DNA of 64,000 nucleotides from Christensenella sp. UBA4636 (GTDB taxonomy: Bacteria; Bacillota; Clostridia; Christensenellales; Borkfalkiaceae). This document shows positions 34,194-42,944 of the stretch, piece by piece. Under the pieces are notes generated by a model. That model had not been told where the DNA came from. It saw only the letters and a program-made list of their open reading frames with translations, and ran no database searches. The stretch spans positions 3,590 to 67,589 of the forward strand of contig DHMS01000029.1 in NCBI GenBank assembly GCA_002405915.1. The letters run 5' to 3'. The translations under genes were made by a program, and so were the position numbers. How positions within the stretch are numbered: position 1 is the first letter of the stretch; each line of letters starts with the position of its first letter.

Positions 34194-34322
34194 CCTACAA
34201 GGCTTAGATTAGTGCATAGACGGACAACTGGCGAGAACGACGCGCAGGCGCGTACTCTATGTACGTAACTGTGTGGCGTTCGAACACGTAGTCCGTATAT
34301 GTGCTGATATAAGCCTTGTAGG
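34194..34322. repeat. 129-bp element with long imperfect terminal inverted repeats
   Basis: The outermost 13 bases, CCTACAAGGCTTA and TAAGCCTTGTAGG, are perfectly complementary. Pairing continues imperfectly with G-U pairs to about 32 bases per arm (34194-34225 with 34291-34322). The interior holds smaller hairpins such as GTAC-TCTAT-GTAC. No open reading frame. It could be a MITE-like element or a structured RNA, on the minus strand in the leader of the acyltransferase gene. Parts of it recur at 36384-36520. Confidence 0.65.
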
Positions 34323-34564
34323 TCAATTATACTTCATTTGTACCTAAAATGTCAACGCCTATCCCTTTAATGTCGAAATTCCTTAAAACCCACAAAAACG
34401 ACGTAAAACTCAAAAATCAAGGCGGAATGCGGAATTTTGAGAAAAACAAGCAAAAACAAGGCAAAAAGTTTCATTCCGTTTTCACATAAAAAGCTCAAAA
34501 ATCGCAACTTAAAAGCAGAAAAAATCCACGACAACACAACAAAAACTCAATTTAAACGGCACAT
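34323..34564. other. AT-rich intergenic stretch without recognised feature
   Basis: Low-complexity A-rich sequence. A Lys-rich 69-codon frame on the plus strand has no ribosome binding site or family resemblance and is not called. Confidence 0.6.
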
Positions 34565-34595
34565 AAAAAAGCTTTCCCGAATAAAAAGAGAAAGC
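34565..34595 (-). terminator. Terminator of malQ
   Basis: Stem GCTTTCTC/GGGAAAGC-type (one mismatch), loop of nine, followed by TTTTTT on the minus strand; about 40 bases after the stop. Confidence 0.75.
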
Positions 34596-34632
34596 AATTT
34601 TTATAAAAAATTCAATAAAAATTTACAAAGTT

Positions 34633-36114
34633 TTACGCCCTCTTGAAGCGTTTCGCACGTCTCTTCATTGCGGCGCAAAGTGTGTCCGTAAGCACGCTTT
34701 CCTTGATTCTCACGCGCCAGCAACCGGTCGAACCGGGCGCGTTAATGCGGTACTCTCCGCCAAGCAAAAGTTCGTCCTGAAGCGGCACAATAGTGAGCTT
34801 AGAGTCGCACGCGTAAGCGATATCGAGTACAGCCTCCGCAACGGGGTAAATTCCGCCGATAGGTCTATATATCTTGAGATAGTCAAGGCTTTCCTTAACC
34901 ATCGCTTTCTGCCTTTCAAAGGCTTCTTTATCGAGGCTCTTGAAATGCCCGACGAGCGTGTCGTTGTCGTGAGTTCCCGTGTAAGCAACGCTGTTTTCGC
35001 CCACGTTCCACGGTAAATACGGATTATCCTTGCCGCTGTCGAACGCGAAAGAAAGGACCTTCATTCCCGGCGCGCCGACCGTCTTTATCAAATCTCTAAC
35101 GCCGTCGTCGATAACGCCGAGGTCCTCCGCGATAATTCTGTCCTTATGTTCGAACGAAGCGAATATCTCGCGACCCGGGGCTTTGAGCCATTCGCCGTCG
35201 CGCGCGGTGGGTTTTCCGTAATCGACCGCCCAGAACCTATCAAGCCCGCGGAAATGGTCTATTCTCACGTAGTCGTAAACGTTCAAAACGTGGTTTAAGC
35301 GCGACTTAAAGAACGCGTAATCGTTCTTCTTCATCACCTCGTAGTTGTACACGGGGTTACCCCAAAGCTGCCCGTCCGCGCAGAAATAATCGGGCGGAAC
35401 CCCGGCAACCTTTTTCGGCGTGTAATTTTCGTCGAGCATAAACTCTTCGGGCGAACGCCAAACTTCAACGCTGTTGTACGCAAAATAGAGCGGCATGTCG
35501 CCGATAATCTTTATCCCGCACTTGTTCGCATACTTTTTGAGCGCGTAGTATTGCTTCCAGAACTCAAACTGCACAAACTGCCAGAACAAAATCTCGTCTT
35601 TATTCTCGGCTTCGAACTTGTTAAGCGCGGCTTCGTCACGCTTTTTATACTCGTCGCTCCAATTGTACCAAGGCGCATTGAATTTCTCCGTCAACGCCAT
35701 AAAAAGCGCGTAGTCGCGATAATCGCCCGTTTTAAGGAACGCTTTAAAACGCTTGTCGTTCTTGTCGAAGCGCGCAAACGCCTTTCTCAAAAGCGGATAT
35801 CTTTCGTTGTAAAGCTTGCCGTAATCAATAAGGTCGCCCTTGTCGATAGCGCGCATAACCTCTCTGTAAGTCAAAAGCTTTTCGTCTCTCAACGTTTCAA
35901 GGTCGATAAAATACGGGTTGCCCGAAACGTCGCAAGTCGTCTGATAAGGCGAATCGCCGTACCCCGTCTGACACATCGGCAAAACCTGCCAATAAGTGTG
36001 ACCGGACTTCTTTAAAAAATCAACAAACGTATACGCCCATTTACCGAAAGACCCGATAGAGTACTTCGAGGGCAGTGAAAATATCGGCATCAAAACGCCG
36101 CAACTTCTTGTCAT
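34633..36114 (-). CDS. malQ: 4-alpha-glucanotransferase (amylomaltase, GH77)
   Basis: 493 aa cytoplasmic enzyme that disproportionates maltodextrins. Family landmarks: N-terminal GVLMPIFSLPSKYSIGSFG, YWQVLPMCQTGYGDSPYQ, IIGDMPLYFAYNS, the nucleophile Asp in YVRIDHFRGLDRFW, IIAEDLGVI with the acid/base Glu, and YTGTHDNDT. Length is normal for the bacterial type without extra domains. AAGGAG precedes the ATG. It stands alone; no maltose transport genes are nearby, so a glycogen/starch housekeeping role is likely. Confidence 0.93.
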   Translation of the reverse strand: MTRSCGVLMPIFSLPSKYSIGSFGKWAYTFVDFLKKSGHTYWQVLPMCQTGYGDSPYQTTCDVSGNPYFIDLETLRDEKLLTYREVMRAIDKGDLIDYGKLYNERYPLLRKAFARFDKNDKRFKAFLKTGDYRDYALFMALTEKFNAPWYNWSDEYKKRDEAALNKFEAENKDEILFWQFVQFEFWKQYYALKKYANKCGIKIIGDMPLYFAYNSVEVWRSPEEFMLDENYTPKKVAGVPPDYFCADGQLWGNPVYNYEVMKKNDYAFFKSRLNHVLNVYDYVRIDHFRGLDRFWAVDYGKPTARDGEWLKAPGREIFASFEHKDRIIAEDLGVIDDGVRDLIKTVGAPGMKVLSFAFDSGKDNPYLPWNVGENSVAYTGTHDNDTLVGHFKSLDKEAFERQKAMVKESLDYLKIYRPIGGIYPVAEAVLDIAYACDSKLTIVPLQDELLLGGEYRINAPGSTGCWRVRIKESVLTDTLCAAMKRRAKRFKRA

Positions 36115-36173
36115 TATAACTCCTTAACCGCCTTTTCTAAGCGGCTTTAACTCTTGTTTTATCAAAACATCTC

Positions 36174-36289
36174 TCGCGCTCTGCGCGAATATCGATTGCC
36201 GTTTACGGCAAATATCGAGCCGCTTTTTCAAGCGGCATATCGATTGCTTCGAAGAAGCAAATATCGAGCGCACAACGTGCGCATATCGA
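36174..36289. repeat. Array of five hairpins joined by identical ATATCGA linkers
   Basis: Five perfect stems with different sequences: TCGCGC/GCGCGA, TTGCCG/CGGCAA, GCCGC/GCGGC, TTGCTTC/GAAGCAA and GCGCAC/GTGCGC, with loops of 3-8 bases. Each is followed directly by ATATCGA (36189, 36212, 36237, 36261, 36283). The stems differ but pairing is perfect, so structure and linker are conserved rather than stem sequence. Confidence 0.85.
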
Positions 36290-36290
36290 C

Positions 36291-36490
36291 GCCTTTCTTT
36301 TACCCTTATGAAAGCGGAGAGTGGTGCAGTTTGACACAGCCGGTAGCTTTGACCGAACGACCACACTTCCTTTCAACCATTTTCACGGCTTAGATTAGTG
36401 CATAGACGGACAACTGCCGCGCCTTTCTTTTACCCTTATGAAAGCGGAGAGTGGTGCAGTTTGACACAGCTGGTGGATTTGACCGACAGG
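36291..36490. repeat. Direct repeat of about 50-70 bp, 130 bp apart
   Basis: Bases 36291-36340 and 36421-36470 are identical (starting GCCTTTCTTTTACCC) and the following 20 bases are similar. The first copy can fold with GTGGT/ACCAC and CGGT/ACCG stems. No gene frame is conserved. Confidence 0.8.
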
Positions 36491-36520
36491 CGCGTACTAA
36501 AACGTACGTAACTGAGGGCA
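36384..36520. repeat. Rearranged relative of the 34.2-kb inverted-repeat element
   Basis: CACGGCTTAGATTAGTGCAT and the following GACGGACAACTG match the left arm at 34201-34230. After the inserted direct repeat, GGCGCGTACT and GTACGTAACTG match 34248-34270. The right arm is missing. Confidence 0.7.
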
Positions 36521-36558
36521 AAGACGCACGCAGTGTCAAAATGTGCCGCTATACGGTT

Positions 36559-37152
36559 TCATAACTCGCGCCTGTCCGTAATCGCCCTCGTCAACGACCC
36601 CACGTCCGCATACTCTATGTCCGTGCCTACCGCAATGCCGTGAGCTATGCGCGTAACCTTTATTCCTAACGGCTTAATGAGCCGCGCTAAGTACATAGCC
36701 GTCGCTTCGCCCTCTACGTCCGGGTTGGTCGCAAGAATAACTTCTTTCGTTTCACCGTCATTGAGCCTCTTCAACAGTTCCTTTATGCGAATGTCGTTGG
36801 GTCCGACGCCCTCCATCGGGTTTATCGTGCCGTGCAAAACGTGATAAGTCCCTTCGAACTTATCGGCTTTTTCGAACGCAAGCACGTCCTTAGGCTCTTT
36901 CACCACGCAGATAACCTCGGAAGAGCGGCTCGAACAAATGTCGCACACGTCCTTGTCGGTAAAGTTGCCGCACACCGAACAGTAATGCACCTTGCTTTTC
37001 GCTTCGACGATGGCTTCCGCAAACTTCTCCGCGTCCTCTTCGCTCATTTCGATTATCTTGTAAGCGTAGCGTTGAGCGGTCTTTGCGCCCACGCCCGGCA
37101 AACGGGAAAACTGATTGATAAGCTTCCCGATAGGTTCTATGAAAGTTTTCAT
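36559..37152 (-). CDS. recR: Recombination mediator RecR
   Basis: 197 aa. Helix-hairpin-helix region ([21 protein letters not shown]), zinc finger of four Cys ([16 protein letters not shown]), then a TOPRIM domain ([35 protein letters not shown]) and the C-terminal RecR signature (ARGI-like [17 protein letters not shown]). It helps load RecA at gaps with RecO. It shares one base with the upstream ybaB gene, the conserved bacterial pair. Confidence 0.95.
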   Translation of the reverse strand: MKTFIEPIGKLINQFSRLPGVGAKTAQRYAYKIIEMSEEDAEKFAEAIVEAKSKVHYCSVCGNFTDKDVCDICSSRSSEVICVVKEPKDVLAFEKADKFEGTYHVLHGTINPMEGVGPNDIRIKELLKRLNDGETKEVILATNPDVEGEATAMYLARLIKPLGIKVTRIAHGIAVGTDIEYADVGSLTRAITDRREL

Positions 37153-37493
37153 CAGAACATGCCGCCGCCCATTTTATTGAACGCGCCCATCTTCTCCTCG
37201 TACATTTGGTCGGCTTTCGTCGCCGCGTCGTTGTATGCCGCAATGATAAGGTCCTCGAGCATTTCCGCGTCGTCGGGGTCGATTACCGAAGAATCGATAT
37301 TGACGCTTTTCAAAATCTTTTTTCCCGAAACGATAACCTTAACCGCGCCGCCCGCAGTCGAGCCTTCTATTTCCGCTTCTTCAAGCTCTTTTTGAGCCTT
37401 TTGAATGTCCTCTTGCATTTTTTGAGCCTGCTTCATCAGCTGTTGCATTTGTCCGCCGCCGAATCCGCCGCCGAAACCTTTTCCGTAAGCCAT
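37152..37493 (-). CDS. ybaB: YbaB/EbfC nucleoid-associated protein
   Basis: 113 aa DNA-binding dimer of the YbaB family: glycine-rich N-terminus ([23 protein letters not shown]), coiled helix, [34 protein letters not shown] and Met/Gly C-terminus. It ends in the recR start codon. dnaX, its usual upstream neighbour, is not present here. Confidence 0.93.
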   Translation of the reverse strand: MAYGKGFGGGFGGGQMQQLMKQAQKMQEDIQKAQKELEEAEIEGSTAGGAVKVIVSGKKILKSVNIDSSVIDPDDAEMLEDLIIAAYNDAATKADQMYEEKMGAFNKMGGGMF

Positions 37494-37599
37494 AAAATCA
37501 CTCCGTTTTTTATTTCCCTATCAAGGCAAAGTTTTTGCTCCCGATTAAGAGCAGCAAGTTTTTTTAGCCCGAACAAGGATAAGTCTGTAATACCGAAAT

Positions 37600-37628
37600 A
37601 TTTTAACACATTTAAAATTTTTTTACAA
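37600..37628 (-). promoter_or_regulatory. Possible promoter of ybaB-recR
   Basis: Minus strand: TTGTAA at 37623-37628, 17-base spacer, TAAAAT at 37600-37605; about 110 bases before the start codon. Confidence 0.5.
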
Positions 37629-37827
37629 TCGTTTGAAAGCCTTTTTATCTTTATTTTTATCCTTTCCAAAAATTTCAGTATGTCCCGCCTTTTTATTTCC
37701 ACAAAGCTAAGAAAGCAAAATTTTAAATTGAATACAAGCTTACCGCTATAATTCTTTCTTTCCTCCACGAAAAAAGGGAAAACATAAAGAAATACACGCT
37801 CACAATGAATAGCTTTAACATAAAAGC

Positions 37828-37863
37828 ATACGGACAATTCACAGAAATTATCCGTATTTTTTT
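37828..37863. terminator. Hairpin after the restriction-associated membrane gene
   Basis: Stem ATACGGA/TCCGTAT with a further partly paired interior. T-rich on both sides, stronger on the plus strand. Confidence 0.5.
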
Positions 37864-37876
37864 GACATTCTAATAT

Positions 37877-38833
37877 TTATTTTTCGTCTTTTTGCCATGT
37901 TGTTAAAATTTCAGCAGCAATATTTTCGTTCCTTTTGAGCCACTCTTTAATAGTTATTTCTTGTTCTTTTTGAATTTTATTTTCATCTACTATGCTTTGC
38001 CAAAAAGATTCTTTATGATATGCAGGAATAAAATCCGCTTTTAAGAATTTTTGAATTCTTAAAAATTTGGGAAATAATTCCAATATTTCATAGGGAGGAT
38101 AAAAATTTGTAAAAGTACCTGGTCCAATTTTACAAGAAAAATCACCAATAGCAGCAATTTCTTCATCCGTAAATATTTTCAACTTATAATCTAAGTTTAG
38201 TTGTTGCATCTTTTTGAACAATTCCATACAACACGTGTTAAACGAACTAAAAAGGTCGTATGTTTCAGAAACGCGAAAGTAAATCGATGATTCTATATCA
38301 GGACTACAAACGTTTTCATTCTCCAAATGTTTTTTCAGTAATTCATCACGAAACAAAAGGCAATCAATATTGATCTTAACAAATTTCTGATCTTCTATGT
38401 CAGAGAAATAAGTTTCAATATTATCATATATTTTCATAAATACGAAATAATTAGTGGTAAGATTTTCTAAATCAATATCATCCTTTGAAAATGATTTTTT
38501 CAAATTATTCACTTTTATTTTATAAAGCAATTGACTTTCTCTTGAATTGAATTGACGAATTAGCTTGGAAAACTCCAATCTAAGATTAAAGAATTCCCTT
38601 CTACGTATCATCTCAGTCAACATTTTGTCCTTGTCTTCTTGAGTTCTGTCATTCGTCTTTTGAAAAATATACGAAACCCAAACACCAAAAGAAACAGAAG
38701 CTAACAAGCCAATTACAACACCGAAAAAATTCGCCCATTCTGTTTCTTGTTTAAAATTAAATAAACAAAAGACAATAAAAGCAAAGAGCAGAACACAGGT
38801 GCTTGTAATAGCGATTATTTTGATTTTTTTCAT
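37877..38833 (-). CDS. Membrane protein co-transcribed with the R-M-like genes
   Basis: 318 aa. Two helices near the N-terminus (about 4-24 and 34-58), then a charged, helical cytoplasmic region of about 250 residues with no recognised domain (RRREFFNLRLEFSKLIRQF). The ATG at 38833 follows AGAGGTGA; the preceding gene ends 35 bases upstream and no promoter lies between. AT-rich like the other two genes of this operon. Position suggests an accessory part of the defence system, perhaps a membrane effector or immunity component; this is inference from context. Confidence 0.6.
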   Translation of the reverse strand: MKKIKIIAITSTCVLLFAFIVFCLFNFKQETEWANFFGVVIGLLASVSFGVWVSYIFQKTNDRTQEDKDKMLTEMIRRREFFNLRLEFSKLIRQFNSRESQLLYKIKVNNLKKSFSKDDIDLENLTTNYFVFMKIYDNIETYFSDIEDQKFVKINIDCLLFRDELLKKHLENENVCSPDIESSIYFRVSETYDLFSSFNTCCMELFKKMQQLNLDYKLKIFTDEEIAAIGDFSCKIGPGTFTNFYPPYEILELFPKFLRIQKFLKADFIPAYHKESFWQSIVDENKIQKEQEITIKEWLKRNENIAAEILTTWQKDEK

Positions 38834-38868
38834 TTTTATCACCTCTACAGAAGTTTAACTTTTTCAAT

Positions 38869-41800
38869 CTACTCCATAGGTTTTATCATTGATTCGATGA
38901 ATGAAATTTCGGAATCGTCAAGATTGTACTTTTTGTAAAGTTGTTGATCGATTTCTGGAACAGATTTTGACCAACCGATGTCAGACTTACCTGTGAAGTC
39001 TTGAAGAGGAACAAATCTGTACGTCTTCGCTGTGCCATGTTGACTAATTTTTGCAAGGCTATGCAAAAATCTAGCAAAACGAGTTTTCAAATACTTACAT
39101 AAATTGTTAGCCTCTTCCTCATTTAGATTCAAATCCGCACCAACCACAAGAAATGTTTCAGTACAAATGGTTTTAGGCGCACCGACAAAAGCGTTTTGGT
39201 TGTCATCATTTAATTCCGTGCCTATATTATTTGATTCCGGCACATACACTTTCCATTTATCAACCCATTCCACATGAGAATGTATTTCCGATAAATCAAC
39301 ATAACCCATTGTATTGCCTCGACCAAAACATTTTATAGGGGAAATCAAATCATTCGCACTGTCTCTAAACTTTGAATCTCTTATAAAAAACGTTCTAAAA
39401 CCAAAAGCTTTTGCTGCCGACACAAAATTTTCTAAAGAAACCGTGTTTCTGTTTACTGAAAAAACTTTATTTATAATTCTAATAGAATTATTGTTTCTAA
39501 TGAAAATATCTAAATTATTTGTCTTTAAAGTTCTGCTTACATTCGATATTTTACCCTCTCCTTCATGCGTTACAACTTCAGTTTTATCAACAATATTGTC
39601 GTACTGCATATCCCAACCAAAATAGCATATTCCGCCTCTGTTATTCGTATTAGGAAACACTTCTTCCGGATGTAAAAAATCATGTAACACATAAATATGC
39701 CTATCACTTAGCATTTCTTGTCTAAAACTATCAAGTTCCTTTCCCTTGCCGCCGGCATACCATCTTGACGGAATAATTAAAGATAATTTGTTAGGGGTAA
39801 TAGATTTACTTATGGACACGAAAAAATTATATATCGGGCGTGCGCTTTTTTGTGCGCCACCGTCGTCTTCCTGGTAAGGCGGGTTGCCTACTACTGCTTC
39901 AAATTTTATCATATCTGTTTGTCCTCCTATGAGAGAATCCGTTAATTTTATTGTTTCAAAAGGCTTGTTTTGCGTCAACAAAGCTTTAATTTTATCGTAA
40001 TCGATATCGCCGTCTTTTTTCACTTCAAGCAAATCGGTTGCGATAAATTCTTTTGCAATATTCGCAATGTTAAGCCCTAACATATCATAAAGCTTTCTTA
40101 TGAGTTCATAGCACACAGCCGACTTCGGAATAGTATAAATACTATTTTTTATAACATCTATTTCAACGCCTAAAACAGACATCCTCTTGTAAATAGCTAC
40201 CGCATATTCTCCGGCTGTTCCCGCTATATCTAACACTTTAGCATTTGTTGTTGACAACGACATAAACATTTCATCAGGGAAAAGAGCTACCATGTCGTCG
40301 CAAATATTCGACGGGGTAACGACAATCGCTTCGCCGAGCTTTCCGAATTTGCTTATCGCAACGGATGCTTTCTCTTCGGGACTTAACGTATCGTCTTTCG
40401 ATAGTTTGTTAAGGTTTTGAATTTTGTAATCTAAATCACTTAAAACAAACTTATTCGTGCCTTGATTCAGTAAAGTAAGAACTTCAATATTCAATCCAAG
40501 ATTTTTAATTATTCTTGCATTGTCTTCGGTTGCGCTCTTAGCTATTACGTCATCAAGAGATATTACAGTATCTTTTGTAATAAAAGCAAACAACAAAATT
40601 CTTGTGTAGTAACTCTGAATTTTCTTAGATAAGCTTTGTTCTGTTTTCTTTTTGTCTTCATTTGAAATAGGGTCTGTATTCGAAGTATCGTTTGTTTCAT
40701 CTCCGTCTTTAGACGATTCGGGAATATCGATATTCCCCGCGTTTTCATTTTCGTCATCATCTTCATGCGCCGTTACGGAAAGACCGGACTTAGAGCCGAT
40801 TTCATTTTCTTTTTCTATTACAGCCCGAACAATGTCGTTATCAAGAATACTTAAATCAACGGGTATTTCTAACGCTTCGTCTTTGATTCCTTTATCTCTC
40901 TGATAATTACTCACGGCATCAAGAATATCCGTTGCCTTAACTCTGACAATTTTATCTTTGTTAAGCGTAATGATAGGAGAAATTTCAAGTTCTTCTTCAA
41001 TACGTTTTTCCAATTCGGAATTTCCGCCCGTTTCAACGTTTGCATTATAGATTTTTGATTTTCTTTCCTGCATAACAAACATTCTGTTGGGGTCAAAATC
41101 CACAAGCAGAGTTTGAGGTTTCATATTGTATTTGATAGTATTGCCCTTGTCGTCTATATAAGTCTTGACATATTGATTTTGTAAGCGAAAAACGGCTTGA
41201 TCATATTCCTGCGGTGACGAAGTGTCCTTGAAAAACAACATCGTATCCCATTCACGAACAGTACTACCTGTCAACATACGGTTAACCGTTAACGTAATTG
41301 TCTTTTTCCCTTCTTCCTCGTATTTTTCAATAGTACTTTTTACGTCATCGGGCGTTTTATATTTATTAGGATTATCCACTCCCGATATATTTACGATTTC
41401 GTAATCGCCAAGATTTTTGAATTGTTCTTTATTATTTTTTATCAACGTTTCTAAAGCGTCGCAAGAAGCACAATACGGCAAAACGACAACCATATGTCTG
41501 CACATTTTGCCTTCTTTGATTTTATCGTAATCAAGGAAGCCTAAAAGACAATCGTCTTTTTCACTGCCGTCAATAACAGAAAACAAATCGAATATTTCTT
41601 TTTCGTGTTGAAAGAGTTTATGCGAACCATCTTCAACCTTTACGATTGATTTCGGTTTGAACAGCGCGGAAAACGCATATGTCGTACCGCTACTTCTAAG
41701 ACTTTCGAGTTTTTTTCGCGAAGATTCATTAGGAACAAAAGCAAAACGAACCATTTGCGGAAAACCGTAATACGGGTTATCCCATTCCTTGTAATCGTCG

Positions 41801-42933
41801 TCAAGTATATGTTCTTCATTCCACTTCTTTTGGTCGTTAACTATATCTGTAAATTGATAAAAAGCAATTATATCTTCTTTGGTAAATTCGCTTCCCATCA
41901 GAATACGATATGGTGTTCCTGATAAGTGAATCGTATTTTTAGCTTTTAAAACTTTTATAGCTGCATCAGCCTTACTTGCTTCGACAAAATCGTCATCATC
42001 CTTTTTGTTTCTTGTATCGGCAACGTAATTTGTAGCTTCTTTAAGAACTTCGCCGTATTTTTCGGCACGTGCGCCAAAATGCGTTTCGTCTACAAGCAAC
42101 AAATCGATGTCTTGACCAAAAACTTCCTGATGTTTATCCTTTATTGTTTTTCCTTGCAAGTCCTGCAACGTTAAAAATACAACGACTTTTTTACCCGATG
42201 ACAACTTCTCTGTTATTAAATGATTGTTTCTCGTTAAATTATTTGCCCAAATAAAGTCATAATTTGCAAATAACATATGGCTTTCAACAGTCTTTTTCCA
42301 TTCAAGCAAAACGTCTGCTTTAGCAGATACAACAACCACTAATTTAGCTCCGCTTGCAACGGCGCAACACATAGAAGTAAAAGACTTGCCGAAACGCATT
42401 ACCGCATACATCAATAAATTATGATGCCCGTTTGCAATGGCTTTTTTGAACGTCTCAACCGTATCTTCCTGATTCGGGCGCATAGGATAATTTTCGGTAC
42501 GAAGAAAAGGAGTGTCTTCCTCTTTTAACGTTTCAGCGTTATAAAACGAATATTTTTGCGTTTTTGCAGAAAAATCCTTTTTTATATCGACAATTGCTTC
42601 TTCTAAATCCTCAATATGAGTATCTTTGAAAAACTCCTTTGAATAATACACGTCGTCAGGAATATCTGGTAGCAAAAGTCTTATTTTACCCTTTTCCGTT
42701 TCCAAAAACTTATGTACGGCAAAATCACGAAAATATACGTTATCGATTTTTGCTATAGAGTCAAATTGCTTGACCAACGAAGGAAAGTGACGTTTCCATT
42801 CCCTTAAGCGTTCCGAAACGGGACGATATGTATCGCCAACTTTTAGATAGTTCGGTATAGTATTAGTGGAGAACGCATAAATATGAGGTTCTACACGACC
42901 AACAATTATTTCATCTAAAATCGAACAATCCAT
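38869..42933 (-). CDS. GIY-YIG - SF2 helicase - N6-adenine methyltransferase R-M protein
   Basis: 1354 aa single-chain restriction-modification-like enzyme. Residues about 16-50 resemble a GIY-YIG/T5orf172 nuclease (HIYAFSTN, NYLKVGDT, VSERLREW). A helicase follows: MRPNQEDTVETF, motif I MRFGKSFTS near 180, motif II LLVDETHFGA near 281, motif III-like HLSGTPYRI, motif VI region QAVFRLQNQ. An acidic low-complexity linker lies near 720-760. The C-terminal third is a class I methyltransferase: VLDIAGTAGEYA in the motif I position and GNPPYQEDDG near 1016 (motif IV, N6-adenine type), then a target-recognition-like end. It should cleave or translocate unmodified DNA and methylate its own. It follows the M-subunit-like gene by 11 bases. 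AT-rich, probably acquired. Confidence 0.82.
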   Translation of the reverse strand: MDCSILDEIIVGRVEPHIYAFSTNTIPNYLKVGDTYRPVSERLREWKRHFPSLVKQFDSIAKIDNVYFRDFAVHKFLETEKGKIRLLLPDIPDDVYYSKEFFKDTHIEDLEEAIVDIKKDFSAKTQKYSFYNAETLKEEDTPFLRTENYPMRPNQEDTVETFKKAIANGHHNLLMYAVMRFGKSFTSMCCAVASGAKLVVVVSAKADVLLEWKKTVESHMLFANYDFIWANNLTRNNHLITEKLSSGKKVVVFLTLQDLQGKTIKDKHQEVFGQDIDLLLVDETHFGARAEKYGEVLKEATNYVADTRNKKDDDDFVEASKADAAIKVLKAKNTIHLSGTPYRILMGSEFTKEDIIAFYQFTDIVNDQKKWNEEHILDDDYKEWDNPYYGFPQMVRFAFVPNESSRKKLESLRSSGTTYAFSALFKPKSIVKVEDGSHKLFQHEKEIFDLFSVIDGSEKDDCLLGFLDYDKIKEGKMCRHMVVVLPYCASCDALETLIKNNKEQFKNLGDYEIVNISGVDNPNKYKTPDDVKSTIEKYEEEGKKTITLTVNRMLTGSTVREWDTMLFFKDTSSPQEYDQAVFRLQNQYVKTYIDDKGNTIKYNMKPQTLLVDFDPNRMFVMQERKSKIYNANVETGGNSELEKRIEEELEISPIITLNKDKIVRVKATDILDAVSNYQRDKGIKDEALEIPVDLSILDNDIVRAVIEKENEIGSKSGLSVTAHEDDDENENAGNIDIPESSKDGDETNDTSNTDPISNEDKKKTEQSLSKKIQSYYTRILLFAFITKDTVISLDDVIAKSATEDNARIIKNLGLNIEVLTLLNQGTNKFVLSDLDYKIQNLNKLSKDDTLSPEEKASVAISKFGKLGEAIVVTPSNICDDMVALFPDEMFMSLSTTNAKVLDIAGTAGEYAVAIYKRMSVLGVEIDVIKNSIYTIPKSAVCYELIRKLYDMLGLNIANIAKEFIATDLLEVKKDGDIDYDKIKALLTQNKPFETIKLTDSLIGGQTDMIKFEAVVGNPPYQEDDGGAQKSARPIYNFFVSISKSITPNKLSLIIPSRWYAGGKGKELDSFRQEMLSDRHIYVLHDFLHPEEVFPNTNNRGGICYFGWDMQYDNIVDKTEVVTHEGEGKISNVSRTLKTNNLDIFIRNNNSIRIINKVFSVNRNTVSLENFVSAAKAFGFRTFFIRDSKFRDSANDLISPIKCFGRGNTMGYVDLSEIHSHVEWVDKWKVYVPESNNIGTELNDDNQNAFVGAPKTICTETFLVVGADLNLNEEEANNLCKYLKTRFARFLHSLAKISQHGTAKTYRFVPLQDFTGKSDIGWSKSVPEIDQQLYKKYNLDDSEISFIESMIKPME

Positions 42934-42944
42934 TTTGTTTTCTC

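Larger units (their letters stand above)
37494..37876. other. Intergenic region upstream of ybaB
   Basis: AT-rich, about 380 bases. It contains a possible ybaB promoter and a hairpin after the restriction-associated operon. An overlapping 133-codon minus-strand frame shows no family features and is not called. Confidence 0.5.

Noticed and set aside
34437..34646. 69-codon Lys-rich plus-strand frame
   Set aside because: Follows A-rich composition, no ribosome binding site, and overlaps the malQ terminator and the end of malQ.
36174..36289. CRISPR array
   Set aside because: The repeating unit is only 7 bases, spacing is 16-18 bases, and each interval is itself a hairpin; no cas genes in the window.
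36124..36366. 80-codon minus-strand frame in the malQ-recR gap
   Set aside because: Its codons are made of the ATATCGA hairpin array and the direct repeat; a repeat-derived chance frame.
37436..37837. 133-codon minus-strand frame upstream of ybaB
   Set aside because: Overlaps ybaB in another frame, AT-driven composition, no start signal.
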